From Labrys wisconsinensis (lineage in GTDB: Bacteria > Pseudomonadota > Alphaproteobacteria > Rhizobiales > Labraceae), in contig NZ_JAUSVX010000017.1 of NCBI RefSeq assembly GCF_030814995.1, positions 122,830 to 186,829 of the forward strand: a stretch of DNA of 64,000 nt, written 5' to 3'. Below are positions 17,776 through 25,316 of the stretch, piece by piece. Each line of letters starts with the position of its first letter. Positions within the stretch are counted from its first letter, which is position 1. The notes below the pieces were generated by a model, which saw nothing but the letters and a program-made list of their open reading frames with translations, ran no database searches and was not told the origin of the DNA. The translations under genes and the position numbers were made by a program.

Positions 17776-19208
17776 CCGGCACGGCGCTGAGGCTCGGCCT
17801 CGACCTCGGCACCTCGTCCCTCAAGGCGGTCGTCCTCGACCCGTCCGGCGCCGTGGTCGCGACCGGCTCCTCGTCCTATGCGACGCAGGCCGGCGCCGAC
17901 GGACGGGGGGCCGAGCAGCGGCCGGCGGACTGGTTGAGGGCGGCGGGACAGGCCGTCGCGGAGATCCGCGCCACGCTCGGACATGCCGCGACCGCCGGGA
18001 TCGGCGGCATCGGCCTGGCCGGCCAATTGCCGACGCTGGTTGCTCTCGGCGCGGCCGGGCCGCTGCCGCCGGCCGTCACCTGGCTCGACGACCGCGCCGA
18101 CGGCCTGGCGCGGGCCGTGGTCGAGGAGGCCGGCGGCGACGCTCTCTATCGCCGAACCGGCATGCGCATCGACGGGCGCTATCTCGCGCCGATGTTCCGG
18201 CATCATTTCGGGCATCGCCATGGCGATGTCCGAGGCATCCTCTCGGCCAAGGACTATCTGTGCTTCGCCCTCACCGGGCGGTCCGTCACCGATCCCTCGA
18301 CAGCCGCCGGCTATGCCGTGTTCGGCCTCGAGGGCGGCGCCTGGGACGACGAACTGGTCCGGCTCTGGCAGCTCGATCCGGCGCTGCTGCCCGAGATCGC
18401 CCCGTCCAACGCTGTCGCCGGGCCGCTGCACGAGGCCGGCTCCAGCCTGCTCGGATTGCCGGCCGGGCTGCCGGTCAGCGTCGGCGCCGCCGATTCCGTG
18501 GCGAGCGCGCTGGCCATGGGCGGCCTGGAGGAGGGGACGGCCGTCGTCACCATGGGCTCCAGCACCGTGATCCTCGACAGCGTGCGGCGGCCGGTGCTCG
18601 ACGGTGCCGGCCGCTACATCCTGACGCCGCATGCCGCTGAAGGCTGGTACGGCCGCGAAATGGATCTGCTCGCCACCGGGACCGGCTTCGACTGGCTGTG
18701 CCGGCTGTTCGAGATCGGCCCGGACCGGTTTGCGGCCGAGGCGCTGGCCGCGCCCGTCGGCGCCGCCGGCGTCAGCTTCGCCCCCTATCTCGGCGGCGGC
18801 GAGCAGGGCGCCTTGTGGGACCCGAGCCTGCGCGGCGCCGTCCACGGCCTTGCCCTGCGCCATCGGCGCGGCGACATCCTGCGCGCCTTCCTGGAGGGGG
18901 TGATGTTCGAGATCCGCCGCTGCCTGGCGGTGCTGGGGGAGGCGCAGGCGCCGCGGCGCGTCGTCGTCGCCGGCCACCTCGCCGCCTCGCCCGGCCTGCT
19001 CGGCATGCTGGCGGACGTGCTGCACCTGCCGGTCGCACCCTGGCCCGGCGCCTCGCCAGCGGCCGTCGGCGCGGCGCTCAACGCGCCCGTCGCCGGTGCC
19101 GCAGCCGCCGCTGCGGCCGGCGCCAGCGCGGAGCCGTCCGAAGCGGCCGACGCCTACGAGGCGCTCTACGAGGCCTACCTCCGGCGCTACCCGCTCGCGG
19201 CGCGCTGA
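17772..19208 (+). CDS. FGGY-family carbohydrate kinase (xylulokinase-like)
   Basis: This 478-residue kinase should phosphorylate a sugar, ketose or polyol with ATP. The N-terminal phosphate motif is LGLDLGTSSLKAVVLD. VGAADSVASALAMGG carries the likely catalytic base Asp241, VVTMGSSTVIL is the phosphate-2 motif, and the VVVAGHLAASPGLLGMLADVL region closes the nucleotide site. The extreme C-terminus is Ala-rich, with a stretch of consecutive Ala near residue 445. It is translationally coupled to the aminotransferase by a 4-bp overlap, and a NagB-type gene follows 37 bp later. A kinase between an aminotransferase and an amino-sugar-phosphate deaminase implies a phosphorylated amino-sugar-like intermediate, but the substrate cannot be read. 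Confidence 0.88.
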   Translation: MTGTALRLGLDLGTSSLKAVVLDPSGAVVATGSSSYATQAGADGRGAEQRPADWLRAAGQAVAEIRATLGHAATAGIGGIGLAGQLPTLVALGAAGPLPPAVTWLDDRADGLARAVVEEAGGDALYRRTGMRIDGRYLAPMFRHHFGHRHGDVRGILSAKDYLCFALTGRSVTDPSTAAGYAVFGLEGGAWDDELVRLWQLDPALLPEIAPSNAVAGPLHEAGSSLLGLPAGLPVSVGAADSVASALAMGGLEEGTAVVTMGSSTVILDSVRRPVLDGAGRYILTPHAAEGWYGREMDLLATGTGFDWLCRLFEIGPDRFAAEALAAPVGAAGVSFAPYLGGGEQGALWDPSLRGAVHGLALRHRRGDILRAFLEGVMFEIRRCLAVLGEAQAPRRVVVAGHLAASPGLLGMLADVLHLPVAPWPGASPAAVGAALNAPVAGAAAAAAAGASAEPSEAADAYEALYEAYLRRYPLAAR

Positions 19209-19245
19209 GACCCGGTCCGCGAGGATCGCTTCAAGGATTTCTGCC

Positions 19246-20001
19246 ATGCAGTTCCACTGGTATGAAGACCCGGCCGCGCTCGCCGGGCACGCGGCCGATC
19301 GGATCGCCGCCCTGCTGCACCGCAAGCCGGACGCGGCGATCGCCCTGCCGACCGGGCAGACGCCGCTCATGCTCTATCGCGAGCTCGCCCAGCGCCATCG
19401 GACCGGCGCCCTTTCCCTGGCCGCGGCGCACCTGTTCAACCTCGACGAATATCTCGGGCTGCCCGGCCGCCATCCCATGAGCTATGCCGCCTTCCTGCGG
19501 GACAACCTCATCGACCTCGTCGACGCCGATCCCGCCCGCGTCCACCTGCTCGACGGCGCCAGCGCCGATCCGGCGGCGGCATGCGCCGCGCATGACCGGG
19601 CGGTCGAGGCCGCCGGCGGCCTCGACCTTGCGATCCTCGGCCTCGGCGTCAACGGCCATATCGCCTTCAACGAGCCCGGCTGCTCCTGGCAGACCCGCGG
19701 CCATGTCGTCGACCTCGCCGAGGCCACGCTGGCGCGGCATCGCGAGCAGACCGGCCGCGGCGACCTGCCGAAGCGCGGCCTCACCATGGGCGTGGCAACG
19801 CTGCGGGAGGCGCGCTCCGTCCTGCTGCTGGCCAGCGGCTCGGGCAAGCGGGCGGCCATGGCGGCGCTCCTGGCCGGGCGGGGCGATCCGGACTGGCCGG
19901 TGACCAGCATGCTGACGCACCCCGATCTCCTCGTCCTGGCGGAGGAGCGCCTGCGCCGGCCGCTCAGCCCGGCGGACGGGCTTCGAGCGGCCGCAGGCTG
20001 A
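19246..20001 (+). CDS. nagB: glucosamine-6-phosphate deaminase/isomerase family protein
   Basis: NagB enzymes convert glucosamine-6-phosphate to fructose-6-phosphate and ammonia. The 251-residue protein keeps the active-site set: FNLDEY with Asp67, GVNGHIAFNEPG with Asn136, His138 and Glu143 (E. coli numbering Asp72, Asp141, His143, Glu148; Asn at the 141 position also occurs in Gram-positive NagB). The ALPTGQTP phosphate loop is also present. AAGGA precedes the ATG. It is the third gene of the aminotransferase-kinase operon. No nagA or PTS genes are nearby, so the deaminated compound is probably made by the neighbouring kinase and is not N-acetylglucosamine-derived. Confidence 0.88.
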   Translation: MQFHWYEDPAALAGHAADRIAALLHRKPDAAIALPTGQTPLMLYRELAQRHRTGALSLAAAHLFNLDEYLGLPGRHPMSYAAFLRDNLIDLVDADPARVHLLDGASADPAAACAAHDRAVEAAGGLDLAILGLGVNGHIAFNEPGCSWQTRGHVVDLAEATLARHREQTGRGDLPKRGLTMGVATLREARSVLLLASGSGKRAAMAALLAGRGDPDWPVTSMLTHPDLLVLAEERLRRPLSPADGLRAAAG

Positions 20002-20154
20002 TGCGGCGGCACCCGCGGCGGCCGATGTCCTTATATTGAATCGACACGACGCTTCGCCAAGCCGGGCAGGCGGTCAAAATGCCACGCCTCCAAGGGCATT
20101 CCGTCGCAGACCGCGTCCGGTGGAAATTTCCCGACGAAGATGTCTTGCCAGCAT

Positions 20155-20166
20155 TGATTATAAGGA
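20155..20166. promoter_or_regulatory. degenerate operator copy 5 before the DMFase-like operon
   Basis: TGATTATAAGGA matches the TCATTATAATGA palindrome at 10 of 12 positions and lies 152 bp upstream of the binding-protein start. It is the weakest of the five copies. The surrounding 316-bp gap (20002-20317) is visibly AT-richer than the flanking genes and must hold the operon promoter, but no clean -35/-10 pair is seen. Confidence 0.35.
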
Positions 20167-20317
20167 TCTAACTTATTTCGGCTGAACGCGTCGATCCATT
20201 CGCGGGACGCCATAGGGCGCCGGACGGCCGCGGGCCGGCCGGCGCGGAAGGTAGACGCGGTCGAAGTTCACGACAGGGCGAGCGGACCAACGATCGCCAC
20301 CACAGAGGGACAAGACG

Positions 20318-21754
20318 ATGCAGATATCCAGATCATGCGACGGGAGAGGGGCGTCGCCGCTTGCCGCCCTCGCAGACCATCTGAAGGCAGGCGCGCGCCG
20401 GCTGATCGCGCCGGCGGTGGCGGCCGTGATCGCGGCCGTGGCCCCGGCTCAGGCGGCCTCGCCGCCGGAGGCGGCCAAGATCGACTGGAAGCAGCAGAGC
20501 GGCACGACGATCGACCTCTTCCTGGTCAAGCATCCCTGGACCGACGGCGTCGAGCCGCTCCTGCCCGAGTTCGAGAAGCTCACCGGCATCAAGCTCAATG
20601 TCACGACCGTCACCGAGGACGCCTACTGGAACAAGGCTTCGCTCGGCATGACCGCGGCCAAGCCGCCCTTCGACGTGCTGTTCATGTCGATGGGCATCAC
20701 CGGCGTGACCGCCTATTCCAACAACTGGATCGCCAAGCTCAACACCTTCCTCGACGATCCCAAGCTCACCGACAAGAGCTGGTACGACTACGCCGACTTC
20801 TATCCGGCCGCGGCCACCGCCTTCCGCATGCCGACCCCGGCGAGCGAGGGGATCTACGGCATCCCGATGTCGACCGAAGTCTACATGATGTTCTATCGCA
20901 AGGACCTGTTCGAGAAGGCCGGCATCGATGCGGCGGCGATCGGGACCTTCGACGAGTGGTTCGCCGCCCTCGACAAGCTCAAGCTCGACGACGGCAGCTA
21001 TCGCGCCGCTCTGCGCGGCGGCGGCCTCGGCATCCTCGACGAGCTCAATGCCGCCGTCGCCGACAGCTGGGGCTCGGCGCCCTACGAGAAGGACCGCTTC
21101 GTCTATTTCGACGCCAACTGGAAGCCGCGTTTCGACGACCCCAGGATCGTCAAGGGATTCGACATCTGGGCCAGCCTGATGAAGCGCTCGGCGCCGGGCG
21201 TGACCGCCTTCGACTGGTATGAGGCGACGAGCCTGTTCGCCCAGGGCAAGGCGGCCACCTTCGGTCCGGACGCCAGCCTGTTCGCCTCGATCTTCATCGA
21301 TCCCAAGCAGTCCACCGTCGCCGACAAGATCGGCTTCCGGCCGGTCCCGGCCGCTTCACCCGACGGCGCCCACACGGCCATGTGGTCCTGGGGGCTGAGC
21401 ATCCCGGAGAAGTCGGCCAAGAAGGAGGCGGCCTGGCTGTTCGTGCAATGGGCGACGAGCCCGGCCGTCACGGAGCAGATCGCGCGCAAGACCCTGGCGG
21501 CGCCGCGCAAGTCGACCTGGGACAGCAAGGACTTCCAGGCGGCGCTGCCGCCCGGCTTCGGCGACGCGGTCGGCAAGTCGCTGGCGATCGCCCAGCCCTC
21601 GATCATGTATCTGCAATCGGCCGACAAGGTGGTCGAGGGCATGCTCGATGCCCTGCACGCCATCTACCAGGGCACGCCGGCTGCCGACGCCGCCAAGACC
21701 CTCCAGGAGACGGCGACGGACGTCGTCACCGAGGCCGGGCTCTACAAGCCCTGA
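20318..21754 (+). CDS. ABC transporter substrate-binding protein, family 1 (sugar type)
   Basis: This 478-residue extracellular solute-binding protein is of the carbohydrate (family 1) type. The N-terminal signal is long; the hydrophobic core is APAVAAVIAAVAPAQA, with cleavage near AQAAS (residue ~47). The mature protein shows LLPEFEKLTGIKLNV, YGIPMSTEVYMMFYRKDLFEKAGI and MWSWGLSIPEKSAKKEAAWLFVQW, standard for the class. AGAGGGA precedes the ATG. It heads an operon with a two-subunit DMFase-like hydrolase and two sugar-type permeases; a very strong hairpin follows its stop. Expected ligand: a sugar-like or polyol compound bearing an amide; that is inference. Confidence 0.93.
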   Translation: MQISRSCDGRGASPLAALADHLKAGARRLIAPAVAAVIAAVAPAQAASPPEAAKIDWKQQSGTTIDLFLVKHPWTDGVEPLLPEFEKLTGIKLNVTTVTEDAYWNKASLGMTAAKPPFDVLFMSMGITGVTAYSNNWIAKLNTFLDDPKLTDKSWYDYADFYPAAATAFRMPTPASEGIYGIPMSTEVYMMFYRKDLFEKAGIDAAAIGTFDEWFAALDKLKLDDGSYRAALRGGGLGILDELNAAVADSWGSAPYEKDRFVYFDANWKPRFDDPRIVKGFDIWASLMKRSAPGVTAFDWYEATSLFAQGKAATFGPDASLFASIFIDPKQSTVADKIGFRPVPAASPDGAHTAMWSWGLSIPEKSAKKEAAWLFVQWATSPAVTEQIARKTLAAPRKSTWDSKDFQAALPPGFGDAVGKSLAIAQPSIMYLQSADKVVEGMLDALHAIYQGTPAADAAKTLQETATDVVTEAGLYKP

Positions 21755-21796
21755 TCGGGCGTGCGCGGCGCGGGCGCAAGCCTGCCCGCGCCTTCG

Positions 21797-21832
21797 CCAA
21801 ACCGTGCCGCGGCGGGCCGCGGGACGGTTTGG
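21797..21832 (+). terminator. long intercistronic hairpin after the binding-protein gene
   Basis: CCAAACCGT/ACGGTTTGG (9 bp) encloses CCGCGG/CCGCGG (6 bp) with one mismatch between them and a CGGG loop. It lies 42 bp after the binding-protein stop and 22 bp before the small hydrolase subunit. It has no T-run, so it is more likely to stabilise the upstream message or cut expression of the downstream genes than to end transcription. Confidence 0.7.
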
Positions 21833-21854
21833 CCAACGGAGATGACAGCGTTTC

Positions 21855-22157
21855 ATGGTCCAGATCGACCCCACCCGCACCGATCTTGCCCGGGAGTTCC
21901 GGCGCGTGCCCTATGGCCGCCATAGCGCCGATCTCCAGCGCATCCTCAATTTCTTTCGTTCGCAGCCGCTCGCCGGCAATTATTGTCTCGTCTGCGTCGA
22001 GCCGCACCGGGAATGGGTGCTGGCCCGCTTCGGTGCGACCTCGCGCGAACGGCCCACCATCGTCGGCCCGAGCTTCACGTCGCTGGCCGATGCCGAGTGG
22101 CATGTCTTCAAGTGCCGCTGGCACGACCACACCGGGCAGGCGCTGGAGATCGACTGA
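21855..22157 (+). CDS. N,N-dimethylformamidase small-subunit-like protein
   Basis: This 100-residue protein precedes the large DMFase-like subunit with no gap, the same order as the alpha (small) and beta (large) subunit genes of characterised dimethylformamidases, where alpha is about 130 residues. Recognisable pieces are AREFRRVPYGRHSADLQRILNFFRS near the N-terminus, then YCLVCVEPHREWVLARFG and a C-terminal DAEWHVFKCRWHDHTG. I identify it partly by context. It probably stabilises or assembles with the large subunit. Its stop codon (22155-22157) abuts the next ATG. Confidence 0.75.
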   Translation: MVQIDPTRTDLAREFRRVPYGRHSADLQRILNFFRSQPLAGNYCLVCVEPHREWVLARFGATSRERPTIVGPSFTSLADAEWHVFKCRWHDHTGQALEID

Positions 22158-24395
22158 ATGATTGAGATTCTCGGATATCCCGACCGCCTGTCGGCGCGGC
22201 CGGGGCAGACCATCGCCTTCAAGGTCAGCTGCGAGGCGGGGGCCGCCTCCTACCGGGCCGACATCGTGCGCCTCGTCTGCGGGGACGACCGGCCGGATGG
22301 GCCGGGCTTCAAGGAGGTCCTCGTCGCCGATGCCGCCGTCAACGGCGCCTATCCCGGCCGGATCCAGCCGATCGACTGCGGCTCCTATGCGCGGGTGGCG
22401 CCGGTGCCGGCGCTCGACGTCGCCAGCTTCACGCTCGCCGCCCTGGTCTGGCCGACCCTGCCGGGCGTCGGCGAGCAGACCATCCTGGCGCGCTGGCTCG
22501 GCAGCGCCGCGGAGGGCGAGGGCTATGCCCTGGTCCTCGACGAGACCGGGCGCCTCTGCCTGCGCCTCGGCGCCGGAGGCCGGCACTGGCGCCTGGCCAC
22601 GGTCCGGCCGGTGGACGAACGACGCTGGTACCGCATCATGGCCAGCTTCGATGCCAGGAGCTGCGAGGCCGTCGTCCATGCCGAGCCGCTCGAGCCGGCC
22701 TGGAACGACCCCGCCCTCGTCCCGGCCCGAGCCACGTCGCCCTTCGCGCCGGCCGTGCCGGCAGCGGCGCCCTTCACCATGGCGGCCCATGTCGCGCCGG
22801 CTCCGACCGAAGGCCTGTTCGGCGCCGGGCACTACAACGGCAAGATCGAGGCGCCGCGCCTGCTCGATCGCGTCGTCGCTCCGGGCGGGCTTGCGGGCCT
22901 GATCGCCCAGCCGCCCCTCGGGACTGGAGGAGGGCTGGTGGCGGCCTGGGATTTCTCCATCGGCATCCCGACGGCCACGGTGCGCGATCTCGGGCCGGCG
23001 GGGCTGCACGGGACATGCGTCAACCTGCCGACCCGCGCCGTGACCGGGCATGGCTGGACCGGCGACGTCGTCAGCTGGCGCAAGGCGCCGGGGCAATACG
23101 GCGCGATCCATTTCCACGAGGACGACCTCTACGACTGCCGCTGGCAGACGGATTTCGCCTGGGAGATCCCGCAGGGCCTCAAGAGCGGCATCTATGCGGC
23201 GCGCCTGCGCTGCGGCGACAGCGGCGAGGATTACGTCCCGTTCTTCGTCCTGCCGCCTCGCGGCTCGGTGACCGCGCCGGTGGCGTTCCTCGCCTCCACG
23301 GCCACCTATCTCGCCTATGCCAACAGCCACGACGCCTATGACGATCCGCTCGCCGAGCGTGCCCACGGCACGGCCTCGGTGCTGGCGCCGTCCGACCTCT
23401 TCCTGATGGAGCGGCGCGACTACGGCCTCTCCGTCTACGACCATCACCGGGACGGCAGCGGCTCGTGCTGGACCTCGCGGCTGCGGCCGATCCTCAACAT
23501 GCGGCCCAAGCGCGCCCTGTGGAGCCTCAACGCCGACCTGCACATCATCGACTGGCTGGAGGCGACGGGCCGGGACTACGACGTCATCGACGACGAGACG
23601 CTGCACGCGGAAGGGGCGGCGCTGCTCGCCCCCTATGCCTGCATCATGACCGGCGCCCACCCCGAATATACCTCGGCGGCGATGATGCACGCCCTGGCCG
23701 GCTACACCCGCGACGGCGGCCGGCTGATGTATCTGGGCGGCAACGGCTTCTACTGGCGGGTGAACTGGCATCCCGAATTGCCGGCCGCCATGGAGATCCG
23801 GCGCGGCGTCACCGGCAGCATCTGGCTGGCGAGGGCGGGGGAGACGCATCTGGCCTCCACCGGCGAGCCGAGCACCCAATGGCGCAATTCCGGCTATGCG
23901 CCGCAGCGCCTGGCGGGCATCGGCTTCATCTCCGAGGGCTTCGACATCGGCTCCTATTATCGCCGCCAGCCGGCGAGCCGCGACCCGCGCGCCGCCTTCG
24001 TCTTCGAGGGCGTGGAGGAGGAGATCATCGGCGATTTCGGCGTGTTCGGCGGCGCGGCCGCCCTCGAGCTCGACATCGTCAACCCGGAGGTCGGCACCCC
24101 GCGCCATGCGCTGGTGCTGGCGTCCTCCGAGGGGCACAGCAACATCTATGTCTTTGCCGCCGGCGAAGGCGGCGGCAATTTTCCGGGGTCCGACGGCATC
24201 GAATGCCCTGACATCCGGGCCGATATGGTGTTCTTCGAGACGGCCGGGGGCGGGGCGGTGTTCTCCACCGGCTCGATCGGCTGGGCCGGCAGCCTCGCCC
24301 ATCGCGGCTATGACAACAACGTCTCGAGGATCACCAGGAACGTGCTCGCCCGCTTCATCGACCCCACGCCCTTCCCCGGCGGATCGGCGGCCTGA
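22158..24395 (+). CDS. N,N-dimethylformamidase large-subunit-like amidohydrolase
   Basis: This 745-residue protein matches the DMFase beta-subunit family (about 760 residues). Family members hydrolyse the C-N bond of small amides with a mononuclear iron bound by two Tyr and one carboxylate. Candidate ligands here are Tyr384 or Tyr387 in TYLAYAN, Tyr427 in SVYDHH and Glu503 in AHPEYTS; the spacing is close to that in the known enzyme. Residues ~60-300 look like a LamG/jelly-roll insertion (FTLAALVW, NGKIEAPRLLD), and the C-terminal half is the catalytic fold (GRLMYLGGNGFYWRVNWHPE). Embedded in a sugar-type importer operon, it probably acts on a larger amide than dimethylformamide. No signal peptide, so cytoplasmic. 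Confidence 0.85.
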   Translation: MIEILGYPDRLSARPGQTIAFKVSCEAGAASYRADIVRLVCGDDRPDGPGFKEVLVADAAVNGAYPGRIQPIDCGSYARVAPVPALDVASFTLAALVWPTLPGVGEQTILARWLGSAAEGEGYALVLDETGRLCLRLGAGGRHWRLATVRPVDERRWYRIMASFDARSCEAVVHAEPLEPAWNDPALVPARATSPFAPAVPAAAPFTMAAHVAPAPTEGLFGAGHYNGKIEAPRLLDRVVAPGGLAGLIAQPPLGTGGGLVAAWDFSIGIPTATVRDLGPAGLHGTCVNLPTRAVTGHGWTGDVVSWRKAPGQYGAIHFHEDDLYDCRWQTDFAWEIPQGLKSGIYAARLRCGDSGEDYVPFFVLPPRGSVTAPVAFLASTATYLAYANSHDAYDDPLAERAHGTASVLAPSDLFLMERRDYGLSVYDHHRDGSGSCWTSRLRPILNMRPKRALWSLNADLHIIDWLEATGRDYDVIDDETLHAEGAALLAPYACIMTGAHPEYTSAAMMHALAGYTRDGGRLMYLGGNGFYWRVNWHPELPAAMEIRRGVTGSIWLARAGETHLASTGEPSTQWRNSGYAPQRLAGIGFISEGFDIGSYYRRQPASRDPRAAFVFEGVEEEIIGDFGVFGGAAALELDIVNPEVGTPRHALVLASSEGHSNIYVFAAGEGGGNFPGSDGIECPDIRADMVFFETAGGGAVFSTGSIGWAGSLAHRGYDNNVSRITRNVLARFIDPTPFPGGSAA

Positions 24396-24397
24396 GC

Positions 24398-25303
24398 ATG
24401 GCCGCCGGCCGTTCCCGTCCCTACCGGCCGTTCCGGCCGAGCGTGCCGCTGCTGCTGGCGACCCCCGCGCTGGCGCTGCTGGCGGCGCTTGCGCTCTACC
24501 CCATCGCCTTCGGCCTGTGGGCCGGGTTCCACCAGTGGAACTGGGCCCTCGGGCAGGCGGAGGCCTGGACCTTCAACGGCCTGCGCAACTATGTCGCCGT
24601 GTTCCAGGACCGGCGCTTCCTGCATTCGATCGTGGTGACGCTCTATTTCGCGGTCCTGGCCGTGACGATGGAGCTGGCGATCGGCCTCAGCCTGGCGCTG
24701 CTGCTCTCGAACGTGCAGCGCGGCGCCTGGTTCTTCCGCTCGGCCGTCATCTTTCCGCTGATGGTCTCCGACATCGTCGCCGGCGTCATCGCCTCCGTGC
24801 TGCTCGACCCGACGCTCGGGCCGATCAACGCGTTCCTCGGCAGCCTCGGGCTGCCGCGCCCGAACTGGATCGGCGATCCCCAGCTGGTCGTGCCCGTCCT
24901 CGCCGCAGTCGACACCTGGTGGCAGACCGGCAACATCATCCTGATCCTGCTGGCCGGGCTCGCCGGCATCCCGCAGGAGCGGGTCGAGATGGCCTCCCTC
25001 GACGGCGCTCGCGGCTGGACGATGTTCCGCCACATCACCCTGCCGGCGCTGATGCCCTTCATCCTCGTGGCAATGGTGTTCCGCACCATCGATGCGCTGC
25101 GCGTCTTCGCGCTCGCCTGGTCGATCACCAAGGGCGGGCCGGCCCGGGCCACGGAGGTCGCCCAGCTCTACGTCTTCCAGCAGGGGATCGGCCGCTTCTT
25201 CAACATGGGATACGCCTCGGCCGCGGCCTCGGTCTTCGCCATGCTGATCGGGCTGATCGCCGGCGTCTATCTGTGGGCCATGGCGCGCTCGCGCGATCGG
25301 TGA
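24398..25303 (+). CDS. sugar ABC transporter permease (MalF/UgpA type)
   Basis: This 301-residue inner-membrane permease has about six transmembrane segments, beginning after a basic RPYRPFRPS head with VPLLLATPALALLAALALYPIAFG. The EAA-type loop is at QERVEMASLDGARGWTMFRHITLPAL. It starts 2 bp after the large hydrolase stop and leads into the second permease after 13 bp. It should form a heterodimer with the MalG-type protein next door. No ATP-binding gene lies in this operon, so the importer must borrow an ATPase encoded elsewhere. Confidence 0.93.
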   Translation: MAAGRSRPYRPFRPSVPLLLATPALALLAALALYPIAFGLWAGFHQWNWALGQAEAWTFNGLRNYVAVFQDRRFLHSIVVTLYFAVLAVTMELAIGLSLALLLSNVQRGAWFFRSAVIFPLMVSDIVAGVIASVLLDPTLGPINAFLGSLGLPRPNWIGDPQLVVPVLAAVDTWWQTGNIILILLAGLAGIPQERVEMASLDGARGWTMFRHITLPALMPFILVAMVFRTIDALRVFALAWSITKGGPARATEVAQLYVFQQGIGRFFNMGYASAAASVFAMLIGLIAGVYLWAMARSRDR

Positions 25304-25316
25304 GGGGAGATCGACG

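Noticed and set aside
20031..20213. A 60-codon minus-strand open frame (starting MASREWIDAF) in the gap before the sugar-type binding-protein gene.
   Set aside because: It has no clear ribosome site or recognisable family and covers the degenerate operator and promoter region of the downstream operon. A real micro-gene or gene remnant cannot be excluded.
21726..24302. An 858-codon open frame on the minus strand opposite the DMFase-like genes.
   Set aside because: It is the mirror of a GC-rich coding strand; its composition (Gly/Arg/Ala-rich, no domain) is typical of an antisense shadow, and the plus-strand gene is clearly real.
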